Assembly: GCF_041146795.1 (NCBI RefSeq)
Contig: NC_135172.1
Coordinates: 43,581,623-43,645,622, forward strand
Origin: Maylandia zebra
Lineage: Eukaryota > Chordata > Actinopteri > Cichliformes > Cichlidae
Direction of reading: 5' to 3'
Length of the DNA stretch: 64,000 nucleotides
The notes beneath the pieces are model-generated. The model saw only the letters and a program-made list of their open reading frames with translations. It was not told the origin of the DNA and searched no databases. Numbering within the stretch: the first letter of the stretch is position 1; each line of letters starts with the position of its first letter. The position numbers and the translations under genes were made by a program. Positions 35,069 through 45,767 of this stretch are shown one piece after another.

Positions 35069-38000
35069 ACTACTATGAGAAAATGGAGAAGCGTCAGGAG
35101 AAAGAACAAGACAGCAGCAAGAAGGAGCACACCACCAAGCTCATCACTCCTCAGGTGGCCAAGGTGGAGCACACCTACAGACCAGGTAACCCACACCGGC
35201 GCTTCGCCGCGTGATGTCACATGTCGCGCTGCTGATCGAGCTCAGCTCTGACGCAGGTCTGTCTGCAGTTCAGTTCGCAGGCTCTCTGGGTAAACTGACC
35301 GTCTCCAGCGTCAACAACCCCCGCAAGATGATCGACGCCGTGGTGACGACTCGCTCAGACGACGAGGTTTTTATTTCTTTCTACATGCAAACGTTTTTAT
35401 GCCGACGCTGCTTCAGCTGCACTTTATTCGGAAAGTTTGCTTTATAAACAAAAATGGAGGCTCAGATGAGAGCGGGTTGTTTCTTTAGACCAGGTGACGA
35501 TCAGGTCGCACAAGAACAAAACACGTTGTGAGACCATGAAGCAGCTGCAGGATCTCCACAACTTCAAATGCTCTGAAACTTGGTGAAAGGTTTGATCACA
35601 TCAGAAAGCTGCCTCGTGATCGAATCAGAAAAACAGAATTCTGATTAAGAGTCGGCTGGAAATGAGAATAAATGAGACGTTATGGCACTAAATACATCAG
35701 TGTTTCCCTCACATGTGTGTTTGTATGTCGCTCTGAGAGAAACCTGAGTCTTTGCCGTTAGCAGACGCTGCTAACAGCCTGCGGCCCAGCAGCTCCACTC
35801 GAGGCTGGACGTACGGCACAGCTGGCAGTCGGTGTTACGGTGGATCAGTGTCCCTGTGAAACGAGCTTCAAATTGTCCTGAATCCACTTTATCCACCAAA
35901 CCCAGCAGGCAGATAGAAACATGTGACACAGCAGCTGTTTGGTTCTGCTTTTCTGTTTTATCAGGTTTCAGCTCCCGTTGATCTTTTTGTTTCCGTTTTC
36001 TTGAAGGAGAAACGAGAGAAGCAGGTTTGGAATAAGAGGCGACAAATCCTCTACACAGTGGAGAAGGTAGGACGAGCAGAGCCGTGCACGACAGGATGTT
36101 CATGCAGACGGCAGGAAACGCTTCGAGAAATGTAACCTTCCTCCTCCTCTCTCCTCCTCCCCCTCCGCCCTGCAGATGTACAGTTTGCTGTTGGAGGTTC
36201 AGGACTTTGAGAAGTGCTTCGTCCAGGCGCCGGAGGAGGACCGCGAGGCTCTGCTGGAGCAGCACAAGAGCAACACGGAGCAGCTCTGCAGCTCGCTGCG
36301 GGAGAAAGAGTGGGACGACAGGTAGGAGGGGGCGGCCCTTACCCTGTCCAATCAGCGCCGTCACAGGCGGCTCAGCGGTGTAACGTTTTCTTCTCCTCCT
36401 CTGTGAAGAGTGAGTGACGAGCAGTGTGTGATGATCATGTCGGTGAGGAAGGGCAAGCGGCTCATCTCCCGGCTCCTCCCCTTCCTGCCCTCAATGCAGG
36501 CTGCTGCTGTTGTCATGGCAATTGCCCGCAACCTTCCCGCTTTAGCCAAGAAGGACAAACAGGACCAGGTAACCCCCGCAGGAAGTGACATCACTTTCAC
36601 CTGTGTCTGTGCGGCGTTAACGCCTCTGCTCTCCGTTCAGGTGCTGTGCTGGTTGGTGGAGCCGGTTTCTGCAGTGATCCAGTCGTTATCGAGCGCCTCC
36701 CTCACAGATCTGCTCCAGGAGCTCCAAGGCAGCGAGGGCCAGCTGGCCACAGTGCTGCACAACAAGGTACGCGCCCCACAGCCCAGCCCGGACCAATCAC
36801 AGAGCACGCGCCTCACTCCAGGTCACCCATAGCAACAGAAGGAAATGCCGTTTGTGCCACTTCCTGTTTCCAAAGTTTCTGAACTTTTTTTCTTCAACGT
36901 CACGACCAAACTCCAGATTTCAGCTGCTGCAGCTGCTCTGACAGAGTCTGTGATCACATGATTACACCTGAGCGCTCATTTCATTGTAAAACAAGCCGAA
37001 GAGTGTAAAGCTAGCATCACCTGCAGAGACGCAGCTGTGCTCGGAGTCCCTGAAGGATGGACGGGAACGCTTACATCAGCGCACCTGCAGATCCTCACAC
37101 GCACAGTTTGTCCTTCCTGTTCCTCAAACGTCGCTGGGTTTGTGTCTCTCTGGGATTTTTATCCAGAGACCAAAGAGAACTTTTCTTCTCCTTCAGTATA
37201 TCTGATGTTGTCAGAGTGATGCGTTGGCTCTGGGAGACGGTTTGGGGGGATTTTTGTTGCTGGTTTTTTTTTTGTTTGTTTGTTTGTTTTAACAAACTGA
37301 TGTTCGTCCACATGTGTTCACATGCACACGCCTGTTTCTGTCCAGTTTGGCGTGACGCTGCTCTACGTGATCCTGAGTGAAGGTGAGAGGATGCAGAGCT
37401 CCGACCCAAACTGTCAGCTCATGGACGACAATCGATGGTGAGCCGTGCGTGTGTCATTTTTAAAACAATCTAACATATAATTGTATTCAGAGGATTCACT
37501 GACGCCTCTGCTCGGCTACTTTTCATGTGCTGTGTATAAGTCTTGAGCCACCCCTCGTTTTATATTTTTAAATTGGTCTAAGCAGCACCTGGTCAAAGGT
37601 CTGTCAAAGATTTGAACAGTGTCGTTCTTGTACCTGAATGTTTTCACTGTTCAGCCACATGATGCTCAGCCAGTGCTGTGTCTGCACATAACGGACAGAT
37701 GAACGGTTTCAGGTTTCCTCTGTTACCAGCAGCCTGTCGCAACACAGCTGAAAACTTGGCCCCTCAGTATGGCGTGCACTCAGAACAGAAGTGTGCAGCT
37801 TAACATCTAAGTCAGCGTAAAAGGATTGCTACATGTAATAAATGATATTAAAATTAATTTGGAAGATTGTTTCAAATACTTTTGGTTTATTTTTATTAAA
37901 AAGTAGTTAAAAATCTTCCAGAATTAACTGAACCTGTAATACCAGTTACCACCACAAGATGGTGCAGTGAGTCATGCGATCTTCATCATCTCTGAAAAAA

Positions 38001-38364
38001 GATGAACTCCTCTCCATACAGCTGCTGGAGAACGGCGCCCCCTGGTGGGGAAAGTTTGATGTGATTCGTGCTAATGACAGTGAGCATGACCCCGCCTCTC
38101 TCCTCCCTCAGGACTGAGTTGGTGTTTTCGGTGACGAGGGAGCTGCTCAGCGTCCCCTCCTCGTCCCTCTCTCCCCCCCTCTTCACCCCTCCCAACCTGC
38201 TCTCCCTCTTCTCGCGCTACGTGGACCGGCAGAGGCTCGAGCTGTTACAGGACAAGCTACAGTAAGTGAGCGGCAGACGAGCGACGGCGAGAACACGAGA
38301 GGGGCGACGTTAAACTGACGTTGTATCCTGTTTCTGTTTCAGGATCTCTGCTTTGTCCAGGTAG
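25859..38364 (+). CDS. patl1: PAT1 homolog 1 (mRNA decay and P-body scaffold), complete, 20 coding exons, 825 aa
   Basis: Exons: 25859-25873, 28945-29050, 30104-30331, 30407-30661, 32322-32398, 32599-32679, 32805-32999, 33191-33292, 33978-34064, 34515-34732, 34811-34952, 35068-35185, 35269-35366, 36007-36066, 36176-36321, 36409-36568, 36641-36766, 37346-37437, 38112-38261, 38343-38364 (TAG). All borders are GT-AG, phases match throughout and the sum is 2478 nt. PATL1 links deadenylated mRNA to decapping: it binds DDX6, LSm1-7 and DCP1/2 in cytoplasmic P-bodies. Diagnostic blocks are [13 protein letters not shown] (N-terminal acidic region), [10 protein letters not shown], a Gly/Pro/His-rich exon 10, [23 protein letters not shown] and, in the C-terminal helical domain (about 542-825), [20 protein letters not shown] and [10 protein letters not shown]. 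Human PATL1 is about 770 aa. The start is fixed by the MFR N-terminus. PATL2 is less likely because of length. Confidence 0.95.
26181..27839. other. PATL1 intron 1, first part
   Basis: Intron 1 spans 25874-28944. This part holds no recognised exon. Minus-strand ORFs near 27302-27833 lack domain or splice support. Confidence 0.45.
27840..28235. repeat. Foldback repeat with ~110-bp inverted arms in PATL1 intron 1
   Basis: The left arm (about 27855-27957, containing 'ctgttcatctggacgcagcg' and 'gtctcagctgactgcagg') is the near-perfect reverse complement of the right arm (about 28125-28225), separated by about 170 bases. A degraded relative lies at 62780-63065. It is a non-autonomous foldback or MITE-like element of unknown superfamily. 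Confidence 0.75.
28640..28790 (-). repeat. L2/CR1-like 3' end
   Basis: 'aataataaattttatttata' followed by 'ggcacctttaagaccctcc' is the reverse-oriented form of the common LINE 3' end. No ORF. Confidence 0.4.
29051..30103. other. PATL1 intron 2
   Basis: Non-coding. No recognised repeat or exon. Confidence 0.5.
30880..31575 (-). mobile_element. LINE 3' end with ORF C-terminus, in PATL1 intron 4
   Basis: The minus-strand frame at 31512-31261 encodes [19 protein letters not shown] and [13 protein letters not shown] then a stop, the conserved C-terminus of fish L2/Rex1-type LINE ORFs. A 3' UTR follows down to about 30880. It is 5'-truncated and cannot move by itself. Confidence 0.7.
31885..32097 (+). 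repeat. L2-type 3' UTR in PATL1 intron 4
   Basis: Contains 'gggagtttttccttcccact', 'gtcatatgattgttgagttt' and 'tataaagcaccttgaggcga', ending in 'attgaattgaatt', a common fish LINE 3' end. Inserted in sense with PATL1. Confidence 0.7.
34135..34415 (+). repeat. Dispersed retroelement tail in PATL1 intron 9
   Basis: 'gtggagtttgcatgttctcc', 'tgttggccctgcgacagact' and 'accccgcctctcgtccaatg' form the well-known dispersed fish repeat that ends 'agctgggataggctcc'. It lies between exons 9 and 10. Confidence 0.65.
35021..35065 (+). repeat. (TG)22 tract abutting the PATL1 exon 12 acceptor
   Basis: An uninterrupted TG run of 45 bases that ends directly in the AG acceptor at 35066-35067. The 115-base intron 11 has no ordinary polypyrimidine tract. 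The UG repeat takes that place in the pre-mRNA. Confidence 0.95.
35367..36006. other. PATL1 intron 13
   Basis: Non-coding, no repeat recognised. The minus-strand ORF here covers PATL1 exons 14 and 15 and is a shadow. Confidence 0.5.
36767..37345. other. PATL1 intron 17
   Basis: Non-coding. A T-rich run with tandem ttgt units near 37264-37290 lies about 55-80 bases before the exon 18 acceptor. Confidence 0.45.
37438..38111. other. PATL1 intron 18
   Basis: Non-coding, nothing further recognised. Confidence 0.45.
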
Positions 38365-38430
38365 AAGTTACTGCACGCATCGAAGCAGCCCCTCCCCCAC
38401 CCACCCACCCACCCGATGCAGACCTTTTGT

Positions 38431-38434
<4 letters not shown>

Positions 38435-38500
<66 letters not shown>
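38435..38500 (+). repeat. (TG)33 microsatellite in the PATL1 3' UTR
   Basis: 66 uninterrupted bases of TG, 70 bases after the stop codon. Confidence 0.95.
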
Positions 38501-38504
<4 letters not shown>

Positions 38505-38574
38505 TGCACTCGAAGTGAAGCCACAGCGGATGATTTTAATCAAGCAGAATCTTTAGTCACTTTTGTTTTTCTGT

Positions 38575-38580
<6 letters not shown>

Positions 38581-38610
<30 letters not shown>
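38581..38610 (+). repeat. (TG)15 microsatellite in the PATL1 3' UTR
   Basis: 30 uninterrupted bases of TG, 80 bases after the longer tract. Confidence 0.95.
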
Positions 38611-38612
<2 letters not shown>

Positions 38613-39286
38613 ACAGCGACACTCAGCGTCTGAATGGGGACAAAAGTTAATGAAATCTGCATTTTTAAGTATCTTGTTTACGAATATGTCTGTGATGAAC
38701 CTTCAGATTAAAGAAAGTATTTCTATTATATAAAATCTCGGCTCTTTCTGCACACGTGCAAACGCTCCGGACGATTCCGTCCAATCGCAGATCCAAAAAC
38801 CATCAGTTATGCAAAAATGTGATGTTAAATGTTGTTGTGGTTAATTCACTGATATTTTTGATTTGCATGAGAAACAACATCAGGAAGAAACGACATTCTG
38901 CCCAGGTGAGTAATTCACAGGTAAATCATACGAAGGTCACAGAGTGTGGGGCTTTCTGTGAGGGAACCTCACAGAAAGCCACGTCAGTCACCTCTTATCA
39001 GGTTTCCCCACGTCAGTCACCTCTTATCAGGGTTTTAGATAAGAAACCAACAAACAGGCCCAATGCCGACTGACCAATCAGGTCTCTGGCAAACGCCCAT
39101 AGGACAAACTTGGGGGAGGAGCACTTCATGAGCGGACTCTGATCATAATCTGTTTTTTTGTAAAATTGTCGAGGACGGGTTTCTGGATCCAGCCCAGTAC
39201 CTCTGACTCCGTTTATATAATTTAAATACCAAATTCATTAAATACCAAAAAATAAGTCTTTTTTTTATTTTTTATCATGAGCGCTT

Positions 39287-39292
39287 TTTATT
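39287..39292 (-). terminator. Polyadenylation signal of the SRCR-Ig-SRCR gene
   Basis: AATAAA on the minus strand (plus 'tttatt'), 31 bases beyond the predicted stop codon at 39325-39323. Confidence 0.5.
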
Positions 39293-39322
39293 GGCAACTT
39301 AGAGGGCGGATATTTCTCCTTA

Positions 39323-42300
39323 TTAAACCCAGAGTTTGAGCCATGACCCAGAATACTCCGTCCGTCTGTCGGCGCCTCTGCGGTCGATTGTCTGGTCCAG
39401 CGTTGTGTCCTCGGCTCTCACCCGCGGCGCCCTGATGAAGACGGCAAAACAGAGAAGAGTTTCAGTCTGATGTGGAACCACATCTGTGTCCATGTCTGTG
39501 ACGTAGGTGGGCTTCAGGTCTGACAGGTGGAGCGCATTAATGGGTGAAATGAAAACGCTGCTGTGTGGGGGGGGTTACAGTCTACGTTGAGCCAGAATGC
39601 ATCAGATGTCAGGAAAATGAAATGTGATGCTTTCTTGTAACGATGCAGGAAATTTTCAAAGTATCTTAAAATTGAAAATGATCAAATGTGAAGTTTACAG
39701 AAGTTTTCAGACCCTCGGCGGAGAACTTTGGAGAAGCACCCTCGTTTGCACCCTCGCTCGGATAGTTTATCCCAGACTTCCCAACAGATCAGGGGGAAAT
39801 GTCTGAACTCGGGATGATGTCAGTGAATCTGAAGCTGACGACTTCCTGTTGTGTGCTGCTCTACAAAAAACATCCTAAACTTCATTCAAATGTTGTTTGA
39901 CGTTGATGTGTGAAAGTGATCCACAGCTGTCAGGCAGGACTGAGTCGTGCCACGAGTACATCATTTACCAGGAAACTAAACGAGCAGACGACACCCACAG
40001 CAAACCGCTTCAAACATCTCACCTGCACAGTTCACCTGAATGACCGAGGAGGAAAGCCGTGGATTTACAGCTCCGCACTCCATCAGCGCAGACTCTCTTC
40101 CAAGGCAGTCAGAGAAAAAACGCCACATCGGCATTTTGTTGGGAAGGTTGACGGCTTCGGTGGAAACAGCGATGTCGCAGCCCAGCTGTCTGCACACTAT
40201 GCCCGCGTGGTTCAGGTCCCAGACTGTGGACTCTGCGCTCACCGGTTTGGTTTCGTTCCCGTTGTGGATGAGAAGCCTCCCAGCACAGGCAGCAGAGTCC
40301 TCTCTGGCTCTGAGCACGCCATCGTCCAAAATCACATCTGAATCATCTGTTAGAGACAGACACGTCAAAATGAGGAGGGGCCAAAATCCACTCTGCAGTT
40401 ACACCTGACCAACGCCACGAGGAAGAAGAGACGCTGACAGAGACGAGGGAGAGAGGTGGCGTTTAAAATTGTGTTTTAAATATGAACAAAATATTTTACT
40501 AAAATGTAAAAACTCTAAAAAACATGTTTTTGTAAGGTTTTGAGCTACATGTGGAAAAAAAGACCTGTAGTCATGCTGGTGACCTTATGGGAGATCAGCA
40601 CAAGAACAAAAACACAAACCTCCTCTGCACAGAGAGCACACACATATTCGCATCACAACACCATAAACTGCGTGACAAGTAACTGGGTGGGTAAGGGGGT
40701 GAGAGGTGAGCTGAAGTAGCCACGGCCATCCAGCCAGTGTCTTTGTCTACCTTTGACAGTGAGCGAGAGCCTCCCGCCCTCAGATGAGAAGCTGTGGCTG
40801 AAGACAGTGTTGCGATAGACGCAGCTGTAGGTCCCCTCGTGTGTTTGATTGGCAGCTCTGAACCAGAAGCTGGCCGAGTAATTGAACGCTGCTTGGGTCA
40901 AGCTGCGGTGTTGGTGGGCGCCGGTGATGCTGAGGGTAAAGTTGCCGCCGCTGTATCGTGGCTCCACAGAGCAGCTGATGCTGAAAGAGTGACCCTTCCA
41001 CACCACGCCCTGCGTTTGGTTCCCAATTGGAGAAGTCTCACTGCCGTCAGTGTAGAAACTGATGTCAGGAGCAGGCAGGACGTCTGTAATGACATCATCA
41101 TACACCTGATGAGCGCACACGCTTTAAACACTCGAACTGTGTCGTAGAAAACAAAGACGCGTCGGGTTTCAAGTTATTGGATCAGATTTATGAGCTGATG
41201 GTGCAAAACCTTTATTAGGGAGGGGCGGGGCTAATGTGACTGAAAGAGGTGTTATTACCACCTTATTACTTATGTATTTGTGTGAGTTTCCCTTCTGAGC
41301 AGAAACATTGTGGGTGGATAGAATGAGTAATAAAGATTAATCCTGCAGACGTGAGCTTTGAGGTTAACTTTACTGGATTTAACACCAGTAAAAACCCGTC
41401 TTATTCTGCGTCTGCTGCGATAATTCAATGAGACTGCAGCCGCCTTAACCTCTGATCATGACATGTAAATGCTGCAGGATGAAACCCACAAACTACATGA
41501 AACACTTGAAGCATTCTCACCAGCTTTTGGCCATCTTGCTGCTTTGACATCAATGTTATGCAGTTATGTGGCGAAACAACGGGCGGCATCGTGTGAAGGT
41601 AACTCGACAATCACAGCGTGAGGCGTGACCTCCTGACCTCATCAGCAAAGTGTTTACTGAGGTCATGATTCACAGATGCTTTTTATATACGTATAATTCT
41701 TTTTACAGCTGGATGAGTCGCCCCCTGGTGGCCACTGATGAAGACTACTGCTGGAGGATGGGTTAAACTCCGCCCACACCTTTGTGTGACTTCCTGTGTC
41801 ACTGCCTCCCACTGTCTGGCCTACTCTCTGTACTATAATGTAAAAACACATTTAATCAAAAGAAAACTGGTAAGACCATAGAGAGGAACCTTTGCTGGCG
41901 GTCTCAGACCTTTGACCTTTGACCTATGTGAATAAAATCCGTCCATCGCACCTGCAGCTGAACTGACCCTCAGCTCACTGTACAACGAATGCCGTGCTGT
42001 TCTCACCTGAGCAGATCACCTCAGTGGTGAAATCTGAGAGGCCCTTCCTCACCGTTCCGCAGTCCGTGAGCGCTCGCTCAGAGCCGTCACAGTCCGAATA
42101 AAAGCTCCAGACGTGCAGAACTTTGGGCCGGTGCCTGACGTTTTTGACTGAAACAGCAGAGCCGCAGTCGAGCTGTCTGCACGCCACGGCGGCCTCCTTC
42201 AGGCTCCAGGTGCGCTGTTTGCTCAGCTGTCTCCACTCTGCCTCGTGCTTGAACCTCAGCTCGCCGGCACAACGGTTCCCTTTGCCAACCAACCTCACAT

Positions 42301-43170
42301 CATTGGACGCTGCAACGAAATCATCGGCAACAAGAATCTGCTGCGACACTGCAGGAGGACAAGATGACTGCTGCTGGAAGTAAAACTCACCGAATATTTC
42401 AACCTTCCAGCAGCCTGAGAGGAAGGTTGCTCTTCTCAACGCCAGCGGCTATTTTGAATGGTTTCTACGTTTTGTCCTACATCGTGTAAACCGAGTGAAT
42501 GCTCCCGTTTTTAAAATAAAGATGCTTTTTTATTTACTGTGCACGCTGCGCTGAGTACAGAATCTATTGAGTTTAGCGACTGACTCGTGTGGCTCTGTGA
42601 TGGAGTTTAAAGTGTTTGTGTTCAATGATTAACAGACTGCTGTCGCAAACACTGACCCACTGACAGGCTTGTTCAGCTTTTAATCAGATCGGCCGTCCTG
42701 TGACTGTGGTGCACAGAGAGCATGAAGATGCAAAAGTACTGCTACATAACAACAGCACAGAAAGTGCGAGGGAGTCAGGAGTGTTTGCCCTCCAGCATAC
42801 TTTCCAAATAAAGCTCTTTAACTGTGGACGATAGATGAACTTAATCTATCCCAGAGCTGGAAAACTCCCTCGGTTTAGTTTTTCTGACTGTGCATCAGAA
42901 ACAAAGAGGAAGGTGAAATGAATTTACTTCTGCCTGCAGTTTTTGCAGACTGTAGCTCAGCTTAGTGACAAACAGAAGAACAAATGACAGCCGAAGAGAA
43001 AACGTCACGATGGAAGAATTGCAGCTGGGAGACGTGTTTATTCAGCTTTAAAGTGAAAGGGACTCACCTGTGGAAAAATGTGCTCCTGCTGGCCTTAGAG
43101 CCCAACTCAGCATCAGCACACAATAAAACACAAGTGAAGAGCACGTGAAGACCCAGCTCTGCACTCTCAT
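39323..43170 (-). CDS. SRCR-Ig-SRCR secreted or surface receptor, predicted 432 aa
   Basis: Exons on the minus strand: 43170-43068 (signal peptide MRVQSWVFTCSS...RPAGAH), 42348-42007 (SRCR 1), 41083-40751 (Ig-like), 40346-40023 (SRCR 2), and a less certain terminal exon 39519-39323 (TAA). Every intron is phase 1, as in shuffled extracellular modules. Each SRCR shows VACRQLDCG/IVCRQLGC-type cores and six cysteines. The Ig domain has FSISCSVEP and EGTYSCVY cysteines and sequons NFT, NYS and NQT. SRCR receptors of the CD5/CD6/CD163/DMBT1 group bind microbial or cell-surface ligands. No clear membrane helix is seen, so the product may be secreted. The gene converges on PATL1. In human, PATL1 and CD5/CD6 both lie on 11q12 (recalled), so a CD5/CD6-like origin is possible but unproven. 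Confidence 0.75.
41084..42006. other. SRCR gene intron between SRCR 1 and Ig exons
   Basis: No exon recognised in this 923-base intron. Confidence 0.45.
42349..43067. other. SRCR gene intron 1
   Basis: No exon recognised between the signal-peptide exon and SRCR 1. Confidence 0.45.
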
Positions 43171-44270
43171 GTTGCTCTGACTTCACAGACCTGCACCAAC
43201 ACTCAGGTTTGTTGGCTCACTCTGCAAATACAGAGTGAGTGCTCTGCTTTAAACACAGCAGTGTTTGCTTTGAATGGTCAATGCTTCATGATCATAGTTC
43301 ATAGTTCATATGGTAAACATTAGGGCTGCTCGATTATGGCAAAAATGATAATCACGATTATTTTCACTGAAATTGAGATCTCGATTATTTGACGATATTT
43401 ATTTAACCCTTTAAGACCTACCATAGAACCAAGTCCACCAGAGCTTATATTATTTTTTTTACATGCTGTAGTGCCATTTGTGGGAGCATTTCAAGTTGCT
43501 ATACATCAATACAACTGTTATAGCCCATATTTTAATAATATGTATGCATTAAGTCCATAGTAATTACATAAATTGCAAAAAAGTGCAATAAACTACAAAA
43601 AAAATTGAAAATCGCTTTTGTTTTGTTTACATATATTTCTACTTGGAGAAATTTAAGAGGTTTATCCCTCAAAACTTTAAATACAATAAAGTTGCAAAAA
43701 ATAGTTTCCCACCACACGAAATTTATTTTGAGTGTCTTCATAGTTTTATTTTGGAGATACAGCAATTTTATATACTGCAGGAAAAACAAAAAACAATCCT
43801 ATGATGCAAATTTGCAAAGAAAACAGCAGGTGCATCATTTCACTGTGGGAAGTGTTACGAACAGCTGATAGGAACGGCAAAGCTGTTTCTGTAATATTAT
43901 GTTTTTGTTCCTGCAAGCGCTTTTTATGCAATTTTTGCAAAGCTTTATGTGGAAGGAAACCGTGACCGAGGACAAGCTGATGGCATCAGATGTAAGTACA
44001 ACTCCTCCGGTTTCATATGCAAAACAAATTATTGCGCTAGCTTACACGGTTCAGGTTCTACAGGGATTTAAAAATAGTTACGCAAAACGGAGTGTGCTGC
44101 TCTGACCGGCTTTAAAGGGTTAACAATGACTTTAAAAAATAATATAAAATAGTGTGCAACACCACTGAAGTTTTTTTTTTTTTTAAACTCTCTTTTCAAC
44201 CAGCGGCAGTCACTCTCCTCTCCAAATAACTTCTGCTTAGCTTTCCGAGCTTCCCTCGGGTCCTCTTAAT

Positions 44271-44936
44271 CAGCGGTCTCCAACCTTTTTTGCGCCAGGG
44301 ACGGTTTATGCCCGACAATATTTTCACGGACCGGTGTTGTGCCAAAAAGTGATTGTCTGCCAAAAACTGATTTCCGGTATTTGCCAAAAACTGATTGCTC
44401 GTATTTAAATTGCTATGAGTAACTTGTTGGGCTATAATATGTGAAACATATGTCAAATGCATCCCTCATGGATGACATAAAGTCATCTTGAGCCACAAAC
44501 AACATTCGTGTAACAAGGTAGAAGCCGCAATCAGTTTTTGGCAGTGACTTTTATATAACCTTTATTTATGCAGTTAAAAAAATCTCATTAACATTAAAAA
44601 TGTCTTTTGTAAGAGTAAGTTGGCCAAGAGGACAGCAGAAATGGTAGCAAATATTACAATATTTCTGTAAAAATATTTTAAGTGGGGATAAAGGACCGGA
44701 TTGGTTATAATGTAAGTACAATAGCAGAGAGTTGTAAAGATACTTGAAAAACAGATATTGTTTTAATTCTCTATATAACCCCTTTGTAAACCCTGTTCAC
44801 CGAAGTCTATTTACGAACATACGTAAAGATATTACACATAAAAAATACACAGAAACACTGGAAATCAGTTTTTGGCAGACAATCACTTTTTGGCACAACA
44901 CCGGCCTTTAAGGTGTCGCGGATAAACGAGGGAGGG
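44271..44936. mobile_element. Second-level nested hAT-like repeat end
   Basis: 'cagcggtctccaaccttttt', 'tgcgccagggacggtttatg' and 'ttttcacggaccgg' form the known end of a vertebrate hAT family. The text resumes after an insertion with 'cctttaaggtgtcgcggata'. Only this end is present. Confidence 0.6.
44335..44900. mobile_element. MITE-like element with 41-bp inverted ends and CCGG duplication
   Basis: The left end, 'tgttgtgccaaaaagtgatt' continuing to 44375, is a near-exact reverse complement of the right end (44860-44900). CCGG occurs on both sides (44331-44334, 44901-44904), while the undisturbed host repeat would have one CCGG in 'ggaccggcctttaagg'. This documents an insertion with a 4-bp target duplication. 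A partial copy of the inner motif ('tgccaaaaactgatt') repeats inside both arms. Confidence 0.75.
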
Positions 44937-45234
44937 GCTAATAATCGGCTCAGTCATTTTTAATGATCGTTGAAAGCCCAGATCGTAATCGTGATTAAAA
45001 TTCGATTAATTGAGCAGCCCTAGTAAACATGTTTACAGCCTGATACAGAAACAGCTGTGGTCTGTAATTTCCCCGTCTTAGCAGCCGTACAAAACATTTC
45101 TATATCTCTTCACAGTGTTGTTCTCAAACATGTTGTCTGCCGTGTGCTTATTAGTGTTGAGTAAGATGAGTTTATCGGGATGTTACGTATCAGCAGTCCA
45201 GGAGGTATCTGTGTTTAAAGCAGAAATAGTTTGC

Positions 45235-45440
45235 TGCTTTATAAGAAAGCCCTCCACAAAGCCAGAACATCTTACTATTCATCACTGATTGAAGAAAATA
45301 AGAACAACCCCAGGTTTCTCTTCAGCTCTGTAGCCAGACTGACAAACAGTCAGAGCTCTGTGAGCCAACCATCCCTTTAACGTTAACTAGTAATGACTTC
45401 ATGAACTTCACAAATAACATTTTCATTACAGAAAAATTAC
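45235..45440 (+). mobile_element. L2-type LINE linker fragment
   Basis: Encodes the same [23 protein letters not shown] block found on the minus strand at 13340-13530, with a small deletion and an early stop. It breaks off at 'aacattttcattac'. Confidence 0.7.
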
Positions 45441-45767
45441 CCACAATAAACCATCTCTGCCATCAACTGGAGCAGATAACATTATAGTAAAGTGGAGACA
45501 GCATTACAGTGCATTGCTTAACTGTATGAAAGGTGAACCATATGAGGACGATTCTGACATGAGCGATGAAACAAGTGTAAAAACACATGAAGTAGATGAA
45601 GCCGTTCATAGGTTATTGAGAGTAAAGCTTATTGTTTAGATCACATCACTGCAGAACATTAAAACACGCTAGTTTAAGGCTAGCTCCTCTTCTAGCGCTC
45701 TGTTTCATTGGCTTTATGATTCATGCCATGCTACCAGACTCAGTGCTGTGTAATGTCCTTGCTCCAG

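Larger units (their letters stand above)
38365..38745 (+). other. PATL1 3' UTR with two long TG microsatellites
   Basis: After the TAG comes sequence with (TG)33 at 38435-38500 and (TG)15 at 38581-38610, then ATTAAA at 38707-38712, the best candidate polyadenylation signal. The UTR end is inferred. Confidence 0.5.
43321..45022. mobile_element. hAT element with perfect 8-bp target duplication
   Basis: Begins 'tagggctgctcgattatg' and ends 'cgattaattgagcagcccta'. The 8-mer gtaaacat flanks both ends (43313-43320 and 45023-45030). It lies 150 bases upstream of the SRCR gene start codon. No transposase ORF remains, and other elements are nested at 44271-44936. Confidence 0.9.

Noticed and set aside
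38310..38633. ORFs of repeated Cys-Val or Thr-His across the PATL1 3' UTR
   Set aside because: Produced by the TG microsatellites; the PATL1 stop lies upstream at 38362-38364.
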